Below, piece after piece: positions 28,923 to 37,460 of a stretch of 64,000 nt of DNA (the stretch's first letter is position 1; each line of letters begins with the position of its first letter). The position numbers and the translations under genes were made by a program. The stretch is from Clostridium bovifaecis (GTDB taxonomy: Bacteria; Bacillota; Clostridia; Clostridiales; Clostridiaceae), in contig CP046522.1 of NCBI GenBank assembly GCA_009738435.1, positions 1,085,249 to 1,149,248 on the forward strand. The letters run 5' to 3'. The notes beneath the pieces were generated by a model. It made no database searches. It was not told where the DNA came from and worked only from the letters and a program-made list of their open reading frames with translations.

Positions 28923-30632
28923 GTGAAATTAATAAGAGTCAATACAAAAAGTAAGGTGGTTAAGGAAGAAAACTTTGATAGAAATATCCTGCTTGGGAAT
29001 AGGGGATTAGTGGCAAAAATAATTAATGAAGAAGTAAATCCTAAATGTGATCCACTAGGACCAGAAAATAAGATTGTGTTCTGCACTGGACTTTTTGCTG
29101 GCACCATTATACCTACTTCTGGTAGATTATCTGTTGGAGGAAAAAGCCCTCTAACTGGGGGTATAAAAGAAGCTAATGCGGGAGGAAATGTAGCTTCAAG
29201 TATGGCAGCTCATGGGATTAAAGCCATAATATTTGAAGATAAGCCAGAAGATAATAACTTATATATTTTTAGAGTTAAGGCAAATGGAGAATTTGAATAC
29301 GTTTTATCAAATGAATATAGAGAAATGGGAACCTATGAATTAGTTGAAAAATTATATGAGAGGTATGGTAATAATATTAGCGTTTGTGCCATTGGACCTG
29401 CGGGTGAGAGAAGATGTAAAGCAGCTACACTTCAAGTATCAGAACAGACAACGGGGCATCCAGCTCGTGCAGCAGCAAGAGGAGGATTAGGTGCAGTAAT
29501 GGGATCCAAAAATGTAAAAGCTCTTGTTATTGAAAAGCCAGAAAAAAGAGTTCAGATTGAATATGAAGATAAAGCTCTATTTGATGATGCTGCAAGAAAA
29601 ATAATTGATATTATTAAAAATCATCAAAATACAAAGGGATTATCTATGATGGGAACCTCAGTTTATACTGATGCTACAGCTCCTATGGGTGCCTTGCCTG
29701 TAAAGAACTTTAAAGGGGAGTTTTTACCAGAGGAAAAGCTCCAAAAAATAAATGCTAAAGCTTTTATAACTAGAGCAAAAGAGCATGGAGGAAGAACAGG
29801 GGTTGCTTGTCAGCCAGGCTGCATTGTTAAATGCTCAAATATAATCAATAACGAAAAAGGAGAAATGATTACATCAGGACTAGAATACGAGACATTAGCA
29901 TTATGCGGACCAAACTGTGATATTAATGATTTAGATAAGATTGCAAAAATGGATAGAATTTGCGATGACTTTGGAATTGATACCATTGAATTCGGAAATG
30001 CAATTGCAATAGCTATGGATGCGGGAATAATTGAATGGGGAAATTTTAATGAAGTATTAAGGTTGACAGAAGAGATGTACAGGGGGGAAGGCCTTGGTAA
30101 TATTATTGCTCACGGAGCAAAAGCAGTAGGAAATGCATTAAATCATCATAGGGTACCAACTGTTAAAAATCAGGCTCTTGCTGCCTATGACCCAAGAGCA
30201 ATAAAAGGGCTTGGAGTAACCTATGCAACCTCAACTATGGGAGCTGACCACACTGCAGGACATACCTTAGGTGCAGCAGTTAAGCACTCTAGTAAAGAAG
30301 GACAGGTAGAATTGTCAAAACAATATCAGAGGGTGGTTGCAGTTGCAGATAATACCATGTGTTTATTTGGATGGGTGCCAATTAGTAAGGAAGGAGCTTT
30401 TGGTGAATTCATTCAAGCTCTTAAAGGAATATATGGTGGAGAATGGGATATCAATAGGTTATTTAGCATAGGAGCTGAAACGTTAACCCTTGAAAGGAAC
30501 TTTAATGTTAAAGCGGGCTTAACATCAAATGATGATAGGCTACCAGAGTTTTTCTTAAGGGAAACAGCGCCTTCAATAGGAACAACTTTTGATATTACAG
30601 ATAAGGAAATAGACGCAATGTATACAAGTTAA
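28923..30632 (+). CDS. aor: Aldehyde:ferredoxin oxidoreductase, tungsten type
   Basis: 569 residues, GTG start with GAGGTG upstream. The N-terminal domain carries TSGRLSVGGKSPLTGG and TTGHPARAAARGGLGAVMGSKN, pterin-binding features of the AOR family. Fe4S4 ligands are in GVACQPGCIVKCSN with a further Cys in ALCGPNCDIN. It interconverts aldehydes and carboxylic acids with ferredoxin. The island's E1 would release acetaldehyde from acetoin, which this enzyme could oxidise to acetate. A MoaD-like gene and AcoX follow. Somewhat shorter than archaeal AOR (~605). Family secure, substrate inferred. Confidence 0.9.
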   Translation: MKLIRVNTKSKVVKEENFDRNILLGNRGLVAKIINEEVNPKCDPLGPENKIVFCTGLFAGTIIPTSGRLSVGGKSPLTGGIKEANAGGNVASSMAAHGIKAIIFEDKPEDNNLYIFRVKANGEFEYVLSNEYREMGTYELVEKLYERYGNNISVCAIGPAGERRCKAATLQVSEQTTGHPARAAARGGLGAVMGSKNVKALVIEKPEKRVQIEYEDKALFDDAARKIIDIIKNHQNTKGLSMMGTSVYTDATAPMGALPVKNFKGEFLPEEKLQKINAKAFITRAKEHGGRTGVACQPGCIVKCSNIINNEKGEMITSGLEYETLALCGPNCDINDLDKIAKMDRICDDFGIDTIEFGNAIAIAMDAGIIEWGNFNEVLRLTEEMYRGEGLGNIIAHGAKAVGNALNHHRVPTVKNQALAAYDPRAIKGLGVTYATSTMGADHTAGHTLGAAVKHSSKEGQVELSKQYQRVVAVADNTMCLFGWVPISKEGAFGEFIQALKGIYGGEWDINRLFSIGAETLTLERNFNVKAGLTSNDDRLPEFFLRETAPSIGTTFDITDKEIDAMYTS

Positions 30633-30683
30633 AAATTTGGGAAATTGCTTCCCAAGTTTTTAACATCATTGGGGGGATATATC

Positions 30684-30897
30684 ATGAAAGTTAATGATAT
30701 TGAAGTCGAGTGGATAGAGAATATGACCATTGATAATTTATTGAGATTTGTTGAGGAAGACAAAAGAATAATACAATTTAAAGGAAATATGATTTATATT
30801 TCTCAATGATAAAATCCTTGACCCAACTGAGTATAACAAGATTATAGTAAAAAAAGAAGATGAAGTAAAAATGATTCCGGTAGTTGCGGGGGGATGA
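30684..30897 (+). pseudogene. MoaD/ThiS-like sulfur carrier, frameshifted
   Basis: An ATG behind GGGGGG starts a ubiquitin-like small protein (KVNDIEVEWIENMTIDNLLR) whose frame stops at 30809. The other frame continues DKILDPTEYNKIIVKKEDEV and ends VVAGG-stop at 30897, the Gly-Gly tail that MoaD/ThiS proteins need for thiocarboxylation. Dropping one T from the TTT at 30799-30801 rejoins them into ~70 residues. MoaD partners commonly sit next to AOR genes, where the pterin cofactor needs a sulfur donor. Too short and broken to appear as a normal open frame. Either decay or a base-calling error. Confidence 0.75.
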
Positions 30898-30907
30898 TTA
30901 TTAAGAC

Positions 30908-31912
30908 ATGGGAGCTATAGGCATTATTTCAAATCCTGGATCAGGTAAAGATATTAGAAGGCTTTTTTCAAGTTCTATGAATTTAATGAATAGTGAAAAA
31001 GCGAATATTGTTGAAAGGGCTATTTTGGCAGCTTACGAATTTGGAACAAAAAAGTTTTATATTATGCCAGATTCGTATAGAACTGGAGAAAGGGTTTTAA
31101 AAAACATAAAAGGTAAAAAAGGAATAGAAGTAGATTTGACTACTTTGAATTTTAGAGAAACAGGACAGCCAAGAGATACCGAAAAGGCAGTAGAAATGAT
31201 GAATGAACTAGATATTAGCTGTCTTGTAGTTTTAGGTGGAGATGGAACTAGTAGACTTGTTGCTAAGGGAAATCCGAAGATGCCGATTATTCCTATCGCT
31301 ACTGGAACAAATAATGTATATCCTGAGAATTTAGAAGGAACCAATGTAGGTATGGCAGCAGCTTATATTGATCAAAAGGGTTATAGCAATGAAATTGTTT
31401 ATAAGGATAAGCGAATAGATATTTTTATTAATGGGGAATTAAAAGAGGTAGCTGTTGTGGAAGCTATAATATCTTCCAACCCTTTAATCGGTTCGAAAGC
31501 TATATGGAAGACAGATGAGATATTAGAAATAGTAGCTATTTTATGTAGAGCAGATACTATTGGATTTTCAGCGATTATAGGAGTTCAGGAAAAGGCAAAT
31601 CAGAGTGACCCTTTTGGATTTGCTGCAAAGGTCAATAAAGGAAGTGAAAAAATTAAACTTCCAATTAGTGCAGGGGAAATTATAGTGATTAATACCACAA
31701 AGCCTACAAAGATAGATTTAGGTAAAAGTTATATTTATAGGGCTGAGCAGCATGGAACACTTGCATTAGATGGGGAGAGAACCATTACCTATAAAATTGG
31801 AGATGAAATTGAATTTAAAATTACAAGAGAAGGGCCTATACATGTTAATGTAAGGAATACATTAGAGAAAGCAAGGGACGAGGGATTTTTTAGAATTAAA
31901 GACTTCGAATAG
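30908..31912 (+). CDS. acoX: AcoX-like ATP-NAD kinase family protein
   Basis: 334 residues. The N-terminus IGIISNPGSGKDIRRLFS and the GGDGTSRLVAKG loop are the NAD-kinase/diacylglycerol-kinase fold signatures; IPIATGTNNVYP follows. This subfamily is AcoX, long known beside acetoin dehydrogenase genes, with an undefined role. The ATG lies 10 bases after the MoaD-like stop, so translation is probably coupled. Its presence is the best hint that the neighbouring E1-E2-E3 set acts on acetoin. Confidence 0.88.
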   Translation: MGAIGIISNPGSGKDIRRLFSSSMNLMNSEKANIVERAILAAYEFGTKKFYIMPDSYRTGERVLKNIKGKKGIEVDLTTLNFRETGQPRDTEKAVEMMNELDISCLVVLGGDGTSRLVAKGNPKMPIIPIATGTNNVYPENLEGTNVGMAAAYIDQKGYSNEIVYKDKRIDIFINGELKEVAVVEAIISSNPLIGSKAIWKTDEILEIVAILCRADTIGFSAIIGVQEKANQSDPFGFAAKVNKGSEKIKLPISAGEIIVINTTKPTKIDLGKSYIYRAEQHGTLALDGERTITYKIGDEIEFKITREGPIHVNVRNTLEKARDEGFFRIKDFE

Positions 31913-31942
31913 ATTCCATAAATATTAAGGGGGAAAATGAAT

Positions 31943-32458
31943 ATGGAAAGTAAACCAGGATTAAAAAGTAAAACCATTATTGAGGGACTGATTATAGCTT
32001 TCATGATCGTTTTAACAATATTGATATTATCATTTTTTAGTGTAAAGGAAGTTTGGCCAGCATCTATAGCACTGCTCTTCTTTTTTGAAGGTAAAGCAAG
32101 TATTGCTAATCTTAAAAATATCTTTATTGGTGGGTCTGTAGGAATACTATTAGCATTAGCTTTAGTTAAATTAGCAGGACTATTAATGCCATCCATGGGA
32201 GAAGAACTAGGCATGTTGATTCCAGTATTTATATTCATATTCCTCATTATTGTACTCGGTGATATCTCACATGTAGTATTTAATAATTATGCATTTTGTT
32301 ATTTTACTGTAGCTTTGATTGCTAAGCAGCAGGCCACGGTAAGCTGGCTAATTGGATTGATTGTTGGCGGTGGTTTCTTAATCGGAGGGGTTATTTTATT
32401 CATTAGACTTATGAAAAAAAATGAGAGTGAAGAAAAAGCAGCTAACTCTAATTTGTAA
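31943..32458 (+). CDS. Small multi-pass membrane protein, unknown
   Basis: About 171 residues with roughly five hydrophobic segments (near residues 13-33, 40-52, 60-80, 92-112, 130-155 of the chain) and a charged C-terminal tail (MKKNESEEKAANS). I do not recognise the family with certainty; a DUF1097-like fold is possible. The start at 31943 is nine bases after GGGGG; an ATG two codons earlier is only three bases away. The gene lies inside the acetoin/AOR island, 30 bases after acoX, so a transport or membrane-anchoring role for the pathway is conceivable. Confidence 0.7.
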   Translation: MESKPGLKSKTIIEGLIIAFMIVLTILILSFFSVKEVWPASIALLFFFEGKASIANLKNIFIGGSVGILLALALVKLAGLLMPSMGEELGMLIPVFIFIFLIIVLGDISHVVFNNYAFCYFTVALIAKQQATVSWLIGLIVGGGFLIGGVILFIRLMKKNESEEKAANSNL

Positions 32459-32505
32459 CTAGAAAGTGTTATTGAAATTTCTGAGAGATAAAGGGGGAGA
32501 TTCAT

Positions 32506-32861
32506 ATTAAAAGATTTGTTGTTGAAATTGGGTTAGGGGTAGATCTTCATGGTCAAGACGTGAATAAAGCAGCTGAAAAGGCTATTAAAGATGCTATATC
32601 AAAAAGTTGCTTATGTGGATTAGAGGAAATTTTAAATATTCGAGATATGAAAAATGATGTATATGCCAATATAATTGTTGCAGTCTCTGATCCAAATAAA
32701 GTTGACAAAGAGAAGGTTGCAGAATATCTGCCTATTGGTAAAAAAGTGTTAAAGTGGTTAATGGAGGACTTAAAACATCGGGGCTTTACTACCCGAAATT
32801 TGGAGATAAAGATGATAGTATTGAGGTGGCCGTAGCTTGTATTGAAGTAGGGATAGAATAA
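32506..32861 (+). pseudogene. Lin0512-family protein, frameshifted, with apparent ATT start
   Basis: Reading from ATT at 32506, seven bases after AAGGGGGA, the product begins IKRFVVEIGLGVDLHGQDVN, the usual start of Lin0512 proteins. The frame ends wrongly at 32835. The expected C-terminus (NGGLKTSGLYYPKFGDKDDS then IEVAVACIEVGIE) is in another frame to 32861; adding one A to the AAAAAA run near 32740-32745 joins them into ~119 residues. A downstream GTG at 32560 would drop the conserved N-terminus. Function of the family is unknown. Two defects in one small gene suggest decay or poor sequence here. Confidence 0.75.
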
Positions 32862-32938
32862 AACCAGATTATAAGCTGTTTTATTAGCAAAAGGCTTAGA
32901 AATTATACTATAGTTTTTGCAGCGGAGGAATGGGAAAG

Positions 32939-32980
32939 AGGCAGTTAATGGATTAGTAAATCTGTTAACTGCCTTTTACA
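32939..32980 (-). terminator. Terminator between the island and the lipoprotein gene
   Basis: AGGCAGTTAA (32939-32948) pairs with TTAACTGCCT (32965-32974) followed by TTT on the plus strand; A-rich DNA on the other side also allows use by the minus-strand lipoprotein gene. Confidence 0.65.
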
Positions 32981-33000
32981 AAGATGATTTTTATATTTGA

Positions 33001-33594
33001 TTATTTCTTTAATTCTTGCTTTCCAGTTATTTTGCTCTTATTATCAATTTGGAATGTAGACTTAGCCTCTTCATTAGTGAAATATACATTTCCATCCACT
33101 GTAGCATCTACTAACTTAAAGTTTTTAGATGAAACATAAAGATCACCTTTGAAAGTTCCATGTTGAATGCTAGCTTCTGGACTATTTATAGTTAATTTTG
33201 GTGCGGTTAAAGTGAATCTAGCGGTTACATTACGGTTTTCATCTTGAGTATAAAGTGCTATCTTACGCTGTATAACGTCTTTACCTTCCTTATCCTTCTT
33301 ACCATTTTTAAATTCGCCATCTAGGGAAAGTTCTTTATTAGTAGTTATATCGTTTAGTGTTGCAATAATCCAAGTACCAGTTTTGCTTATGGCTTTTTCA
33401 AAAGCAGCCTCATTATCTACTATAGAAGCTGTTGTTGTGCCATCAGTAATTTCATTTTTACCATTTTCTGTTTTTGTTTCTGTTTTTGTTTCAGTCCCAG
33501 TTTTCGGAGCTGTATTTTGATTGTTCCTTTGCCCGCATCCTGCAAACAGAGTACTTACTATAGCTAATGCCAATAATATCGGTTTAATTTTCAT
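33001..33594 (-). CDS. Lipoprotein, paralogue 1
   Basis: 197 residues with signal peptide and lipobox LFAGCGQ, then a Thr/Lys-rich linker (TGTETKTETKTENGKNE). The folded part has repeated short strands (TFKGDLYVSSKNFKLVDATV, DGNVYFTNEE) like polymer-forming right-handed helices, and it ends KITGKQELKK. It is closely related to the next gene upstream on this strand: same SIVDNEAAFEKA, GTWIIATLNDIT and LYTQDENRNV positions. AGGAGG precedes the start. Function unknown; a surface-exposed protein anchored to the membrane. Confidence 0.82.
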   Translation of the reverse strand: MKIKPILLALAIVSTLFAGCGQRNNQNTAPKTGTETKTETKTENGKNEITDGTTTASIVDNEAAFEKAISKTGTWIIATLNDITTNKELSLDGEFKNGKKDKEGKDVIQRKIALYTQDENRNVTARFTLTAPKLTINSPEASIQHGTFKGDLYVSSKNFKLVDATVDGNVYFTNEEAKSTFQIDNKSKITGKQELKK

Positions 33595-33682
33595 TTAAAT
33601 TCCTCCTACGTAGTAATTTAATATAATTTTCTACTGTTAATATTATTACACTATATATATAAAGATACGTATCTTAAGATAT

Positions 33683-33732
33683 AAAAAAACTCAGTCAATC
33701 ACTATCAAAGTCGATTAACTGAGTTTTTTATA
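33683..33732 (-). terminator. Terminator between the two lipoprotein genes
   Basis: AAAAAACTCAGT(C)AATC and GATTAACTGAGTTTTTT form a near-perfect stem, T-rich on both strands. It ends the transcript of the 33756-34307 gene, so the downstream paralogue needs its own promoter. Confidence 0.85.
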
Positions 33733-33755
33733 TAAACAGCTTGTCTAGTATTTGA

Positions 33756-34307
33756 TTATTTCTTTAACTCTTGCTTTCCAGTAACCTTACCTTCAACTTT
33801 AGCTGTCTTTTGTAAATCTTCGCTAGCATAGTAAATGTTGCCATCGATTGTAGCATCTTTTGTTAAAGTGAATCCTTTAGCTTCTACATAAATGTCTCCT
33901 TTTACTATTCCAGCTTGTACTTTGAAGTTTTCACTTTTTACAGTCATTTTTGGAACAGTAACAGTAAATCTTTCTAAAACTTTATGGTCGTCATCTTGAG
34001 TATACGGAGCTAATTTACGATAGATAGCTTTTGATGCATCATTTTTGTCGTGGAATTCGCCTTCAACAACGATTTCTTTATCTAAAGTAACATCATTAAG
34101 TGTTGCAACAATCCAAGTTCCTTCTTTGCTTAATGCTTTTGTAAGAGCATCTGCGTTGTCCACTATTGAAGCTGTAGTTGTTGCATCTGTCTTAGCTTCT
34201 GTTTTTGTCTCTGTTTTTGGTGCTGTGTTTGAAGCAGGTTGTTTACCGCATCCTACAAATAGTGAAGCTACTACAGCTAATGATAATAGTATAGATTTAG
34301 TTTTCAT
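33756..34307 (-). CDS. Lipoprotein, paralogue 2
   Basis: 183 residues with lipobox LFVGCGKQ and a short Lys/Thr linker. SIVDNADALTKALSKEGTWI, VATLNDVTLDKE and a C-terminal VEGKVTGKQELKK align along the whole length with the neighbouring 197-residue lipoprotein. Strand-like GIVKGDIYVEAKGF and ATIDGNIYYAS repeats suggest a small beta-helix. The pair arose by tandem duplication and each copy is transcribed on its own. AGGAGG lies before the start. No partner genes nearby point to a role. Confidence 0.82.
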   Translation of the reverse strand: MKTKSILLSLAVVASLFVGCGKQPASNTAPKTETKTEAKTDATTTASIVDNADALTKALSKEGTWIVATLNDVTLDKEIVVEGEFHDKNDASKAIYRKLAPYTQDDDHKVLERFTVTVPKMTVKSENFKVQAGIVKGDIYVEAKGFTLTKDATIDGNIYYASEDLQKTAKVEGKVTGKQELKK

Positions 34308-34653
34308 TGAAAATCCTCCTGTTGATTAAAAAATATGTATTATCTTCATAAATTATAACATACATTGTAAAAAAAATACACGAAAATTATCGTTTTTGAT
34401 AAAAAAATGTCAATGAAAATAATGGAAACTTCATATTGAGAAATTATTATAAGATTTTCAAACCAAGTAGCAAGAAAAAAAGTTTTATAAAAGAACCGAA
34501 AGCTCTTATAATAAGAACTTCTGATTCTTTTCTGTAATTACCTATTTAAATATATATGATAAAATATATACATAATATAGTTGTAGAAGCTAAATGTAGT
34601 AAATTATTTTAAATAGAAATTAATCTATAAATAAGTGCATTAGCAATCGGAGT
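34308..34653. other. Intergenic AT-rich stretch
   Basis: About 350 bases with very high A+T. It must hold the promoter of the minus-strand lipoprotein gene (AGGAGG at 34314-34319, TATAAT on the minus strand near 34363-34368). No open frame, repeat or convincing hairpin was seen in the rest. Confidence 0.4.
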
Positions 34654-35613
34654 GTGTTTAATATGATGAATTTAAGTAAAGAGACCGTACTGAATATTTT
34701 AGGAGAACACAAAGAATACTTTGAAACAGGTGAAACAAGAAATATAGATTTTAGATTAAAGCAGCTAGAAAAGCTTAAAAAGGCTATTAAAGATAATGAA
34801 AGGTTTATAATAGACGCATTGTATAAAGACCTTCATAAACCAGAATTTGAGGCTTATGCCACAGAGGTAGGATATCTATATGATAGCATAGGGTACTTTA
34901 TGAAAAACCTAAAAAATGGGCTAAGGTAAAAGAGGTAAGAACCCCTATAATTCACTTTGGGTCTAAAAGCTACATATACCCTGAGCCTTATGGTACAGTT
35001 TTGATTGTTGGACCTTTCAATTATCCTTTCCAACTAGTGTTTGAACCCTTAATTGGAGCAATTTCAGCAGGTAACTGTGCAGTTATAAAGCCTTCTGAGT
35101 TTACTCCCAATATATCAAAAGCAATAGTAAAGATAATTAAGGAAAATTTTGGCGAAAAGTATATTAGGGTTTTGGAAGGTGGAAAAGATATTACTTCGGC
35201 ACTTATAAATTCTCCTTTTGATTACATATTCTTCACAGGAAGTATTGGAGTTGGAAAGATAGTTATGGAAGCTGTAGCTAAAAACCTTGTGCCTGTGACT
35301 TTAGAACTAGGAGGAAAGAGCCCTTGCATTATAAGTATTTACTGAAAATAGAGAAGTAGAAAAAAGAGTCATTGAAAATATATCCTATGGAGGAGGATGT
35401 GTCAATGATACTATGACGCATTTAGCTACTCCGCACCTACCTTTTGGAGGAGTTGGCACTTCTGGATTAGGTTCTTATCATGGCGCTCAGAGTTTTCAAA
35501 CCTTCTCTCATATGAAAGGAGTTTTAAAGAAAAGTACAAAGATTAATTTAAGTTTTATTTTTCCTCCATATAACAAAGAAAAGGTTAAGTTGTTAAGAAG
35601 GCTTATGAAATAA
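34654..35613 (+). pseudogene. Aldehyde dehydrogenase, decayed (frameshift plus internal deletion)
   Basis: Three in-order fragments of one NAD(P)-aldehyde dehydrogenase. (1) 34654-34929, the N-terminus (KLKKAIKDNERFIIDALYKD). (2) From about 34908, after a one-base loss in an A-run, through [20 protein letters not shown] and [14 protein letters not shown] to [11 protein letters not shown]. (3) From about 35336, [20 protein letters not shown] to PFGGVGTSGLGSYHG and the C-terminus. About 150-170 residues between (2) and (3), including the catalytic Cys loop and much of the catalytic domain, are gone. No active enzyme is possible. Parent family: class 3/CoA-independent ALDH of clostridia. Confidence 0.9.
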
Positions 35614-35746
35614 TTAAAGGTTAAAATTTGTAAGACAGAACTCTGCATAATAAGTGGAAGGGAGCTTATTATATAATATTAAAATTAGACGTTGACCTAT
35701 AAAGATATTTAGTTTAAAATTATGTTGCTAAATTAAATAAATAAAT

Positions 35747-35842
35747 CTACAGGCTTTAACTGTAGGAGAGGTTCGTAACCATCCCTCTATAAAAAACTAG
35801 GGAACTTATAGCCGTACTATATCCTTAGTATGGTTTTTTGTT
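35747..35842 (+). ncRNA. preQ1-I-type riboswitch with terminator expression platform
   Basis: AGAGG (35767-35771) and CCTCT (35784-35788) make the P1 stem around a loop beginning TTC, followed by the A-rich tail ATAAAAAACTAGG, which matches the class I preQ1 aptamer layout. Downstream, CCGTACTA (35812-35819) pairs with TAGTATGG (35826-35833), followed by TTTTTT, an intrinsic terminator. A separate hairpin CTACAG/CTGTAG (35747-35765) precedes the aptamer. The next genes are a nucleoside hydrolase and an ECF substrate component, fitting queuosine-precursor control: preQ1 would favour termination. Confidence 0.82.
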
Positions 35843-35888
35843 TTTAGATAAAATTAAGATAGTATTACAATGGTAAAGGAGAGTAACT

Positions 35889-36866
35889 ATGGAAAAAAAG
35901 AAGGTTATCATAGATTGTGACCCGGGGATAGATGACTCATTGGCCATAATCCTTGCTTTAAAATCACCAGAGCTTGAGGTTAGAGGAATAACTATCGTTT
36001 CAGGAAATGTACATGGAAATAAGGGAGCTGAAAATGCATTAAAAATTTTGAAAAGCATTAATAGGCTGGATGTGCCAGTGTATGTAGGAAAAACTGAGCC
36101 TCTTAAAAGGCAATTAGTTACGGCAGAGGATACCCATGGGGAAGATGGGCTAGGGGAAACTCAATATCCTACAGTAGAAGAAACAAGGTATAGAACCGGA
36201 GCTGTTGAGTTTATATTAAATGCTATAAAAAAAGAAGAAATTTCTATCATAGCTTTAGGACCCTTAACTAATATTGCTACAGCTATGCAAGAGGATAATG
36301 AGGTATTTTCAAAAGTTAAAGAAATTGTATTTATGGGAGGGGCATTTAAAAGCTTTGGAAATTGCTCACCTGTAGCTGAATTCAATTTTTGGGTTGATCC
36401 TGATGCAGCAAAGTATGTACTCAATAATGCAAAAGTACCTCTTACTATGGTTGGACTTGATGTAACAAGAGAAATTGTTCTCACACCCAATTATATCGAG
36501 ATGCTAAAACAGTTTAACAATCAACTTTCTAAGCTTATAGTTGATATTACAAGATTCTATGTGAATTTTCATTGGAAACAAGAAAAAACCTTAGGGTGTG
36601 TAATAAATGATCCGCTTGCAGTAGCTTATTTATTGGATAATAGCCTATGCGAAGGAAAGAGTTACTATGTTGATGTGGTAATTGAAGGGCAGGCTATAGG
36701 CATGAGTATGGTGGATGAGGGGAATTTCCTGAGAAAAAAACCTAACTGCAAGGTGCTTACAGAAACTGATGCAAATAGATTCTTCTATAAGTTCTTTAAT
36801 ACTCTTTTCCCAGAGTTTAAAGAGGATATAGAAATAGTTTTAAGCGATAAAAGATATAGTTACTAG
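35889..36866 (+). CDS. queK: Nucleoside hydrolase, probable queuosine hydrolase (QueK-like)
   Basis: 325 residues of the inosine-uridine-preferring nucleoside hydrolase family. The calcium/ribose motif is IIDCDPGIDD (D9, D11, D15, D16), with ALGPLTNIATAM, FMGGAF, FNFWVDPDAA and NDPLAVAYL as further active-site strands. It splits a nucleoside into base and ribose. The riboswitch upstream and the ECF component downstream suggest that the nucleoside is queuosine, releasing queuine, as described for clostridial QueK. Family is certain; the queuosine role is inferred from context. AAAGGAG precedes the ATG. Confidence 0.85.
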   Translation: MEKKKVIIDCDPGIDDSLAIILALKSPELEVRGITIVSGNVHGNKGAENALKILKSINRLDVPVYVGKTEPLKRQLVTAEDTHGEDGLGETQYPTVEETRYRTGAVEFILNAIKKEEISIIALGPLTNIATAMQEDNEVFSKVKEIVFMGGAFKSFGNCSPVAEFNFWVDPDAAKYVLNNAKVPLTMVGLDVTREIVLTPNYIEMLKQFNNQLSKLIVDITRFYVNFHWKQEKTLGCVINDPLAVAYLLDNSLCEGKSYYVDVVIEGQAIGMSMVDEGNFLRKKPNCKVLTETDANRFFYKFFNTLFPEFKEDIEIVLSDKRYSY

Positions 36867-36893
36867 AATTAATTATTGATAGGAGAACAAAAG

Positions 36894-37451
36894 ATGAAGA
36901 TGAAAAATAGAACTTTATTTAATACTACTGTAGCTTTATGTGCAGCTATAAACATAATTGGAGCCTTTATAGCTGTTACACTAAAGCTTCCTATATATTT
37001 GGATACTATAGGTACATTTTTAGCAGCTTTTTTAATGGGACCATATTGGGCTATGTTTGCTGGTGCTGCTACAGGTATAATCAATGGAATAACCTTTGAT
37101 CCTGTATCCTTTTATTATATACCAGTACAATTAGTGATTGGAGGTTTAGCTGGACTATTATTTTCTAAAGAGTGGTTTAACAGCAAGTTGAAAGGCGTAA
37201 TTTCCACAGTGCTAATATCTGTAAGTGGTTCCATAATTGCCTCTATCATCACAGCCTTTGTGTTTGGCGGGATAACTTCCTCAGGATCAACATATATAGT
37301 TGTAATTTTAAAAAACATGGGAATGAATATATTTACAGCGGTATTCTCAACTCAAATATTTACAGATATTTTGGACAAGGCTATTGCAATAGCCGGCGTT
37401 TTAGGAATTTTAAAAGTTATGCCTCGTGAAATAAAAAGAAAGTTCATATGA
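36894..37451 (+). CDS. qrtT: ECF transporter S component, queuosine-precursor type
   Basis: About 185 residues with six hydrophobic segments; features include YLDTIGTFLAAFLMGPYWAM and GAATGIINGITFDPVSFYYI, typical of the QrtT/QueT-like and related S components. It would capture the precursor in the membrane and work with a shared EcfA-EcfA'-EcfT module encoded elsewhere. The start at 36894 follows AGGAGAAC; the TTG at 36876 lies upstream of that site. It is in one operon with the nucleoside hydrolase under the preQ1 riboswitch. The exact ligand (queuine, queuosine or preQ1) is not determined by sequence. Confidence 0.82.
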   Translation: MKMKNRTLFNTTVALCAAINIIGAFIAVTLKLPIYLDTIGTFLAAFLMGPYWAMFAGAATGIINGITFDPVSFYYIPVQLVIGGLAGLLFSKEWFNSKLKGVISTVLISVSGSIIASIITAFVFGGITSSGSTYIVVILKNMGMNIFTAVFSTQIFTDILDKAIAIAGVLGILKVMPREIKRKFI

Positions 37452-37460
37452 TAATTTATA

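Noticed and set aside
31789..32247. 152-codon minus-strand frame
   Set aside because: Shadow across acoX and the membrane-protein gene.
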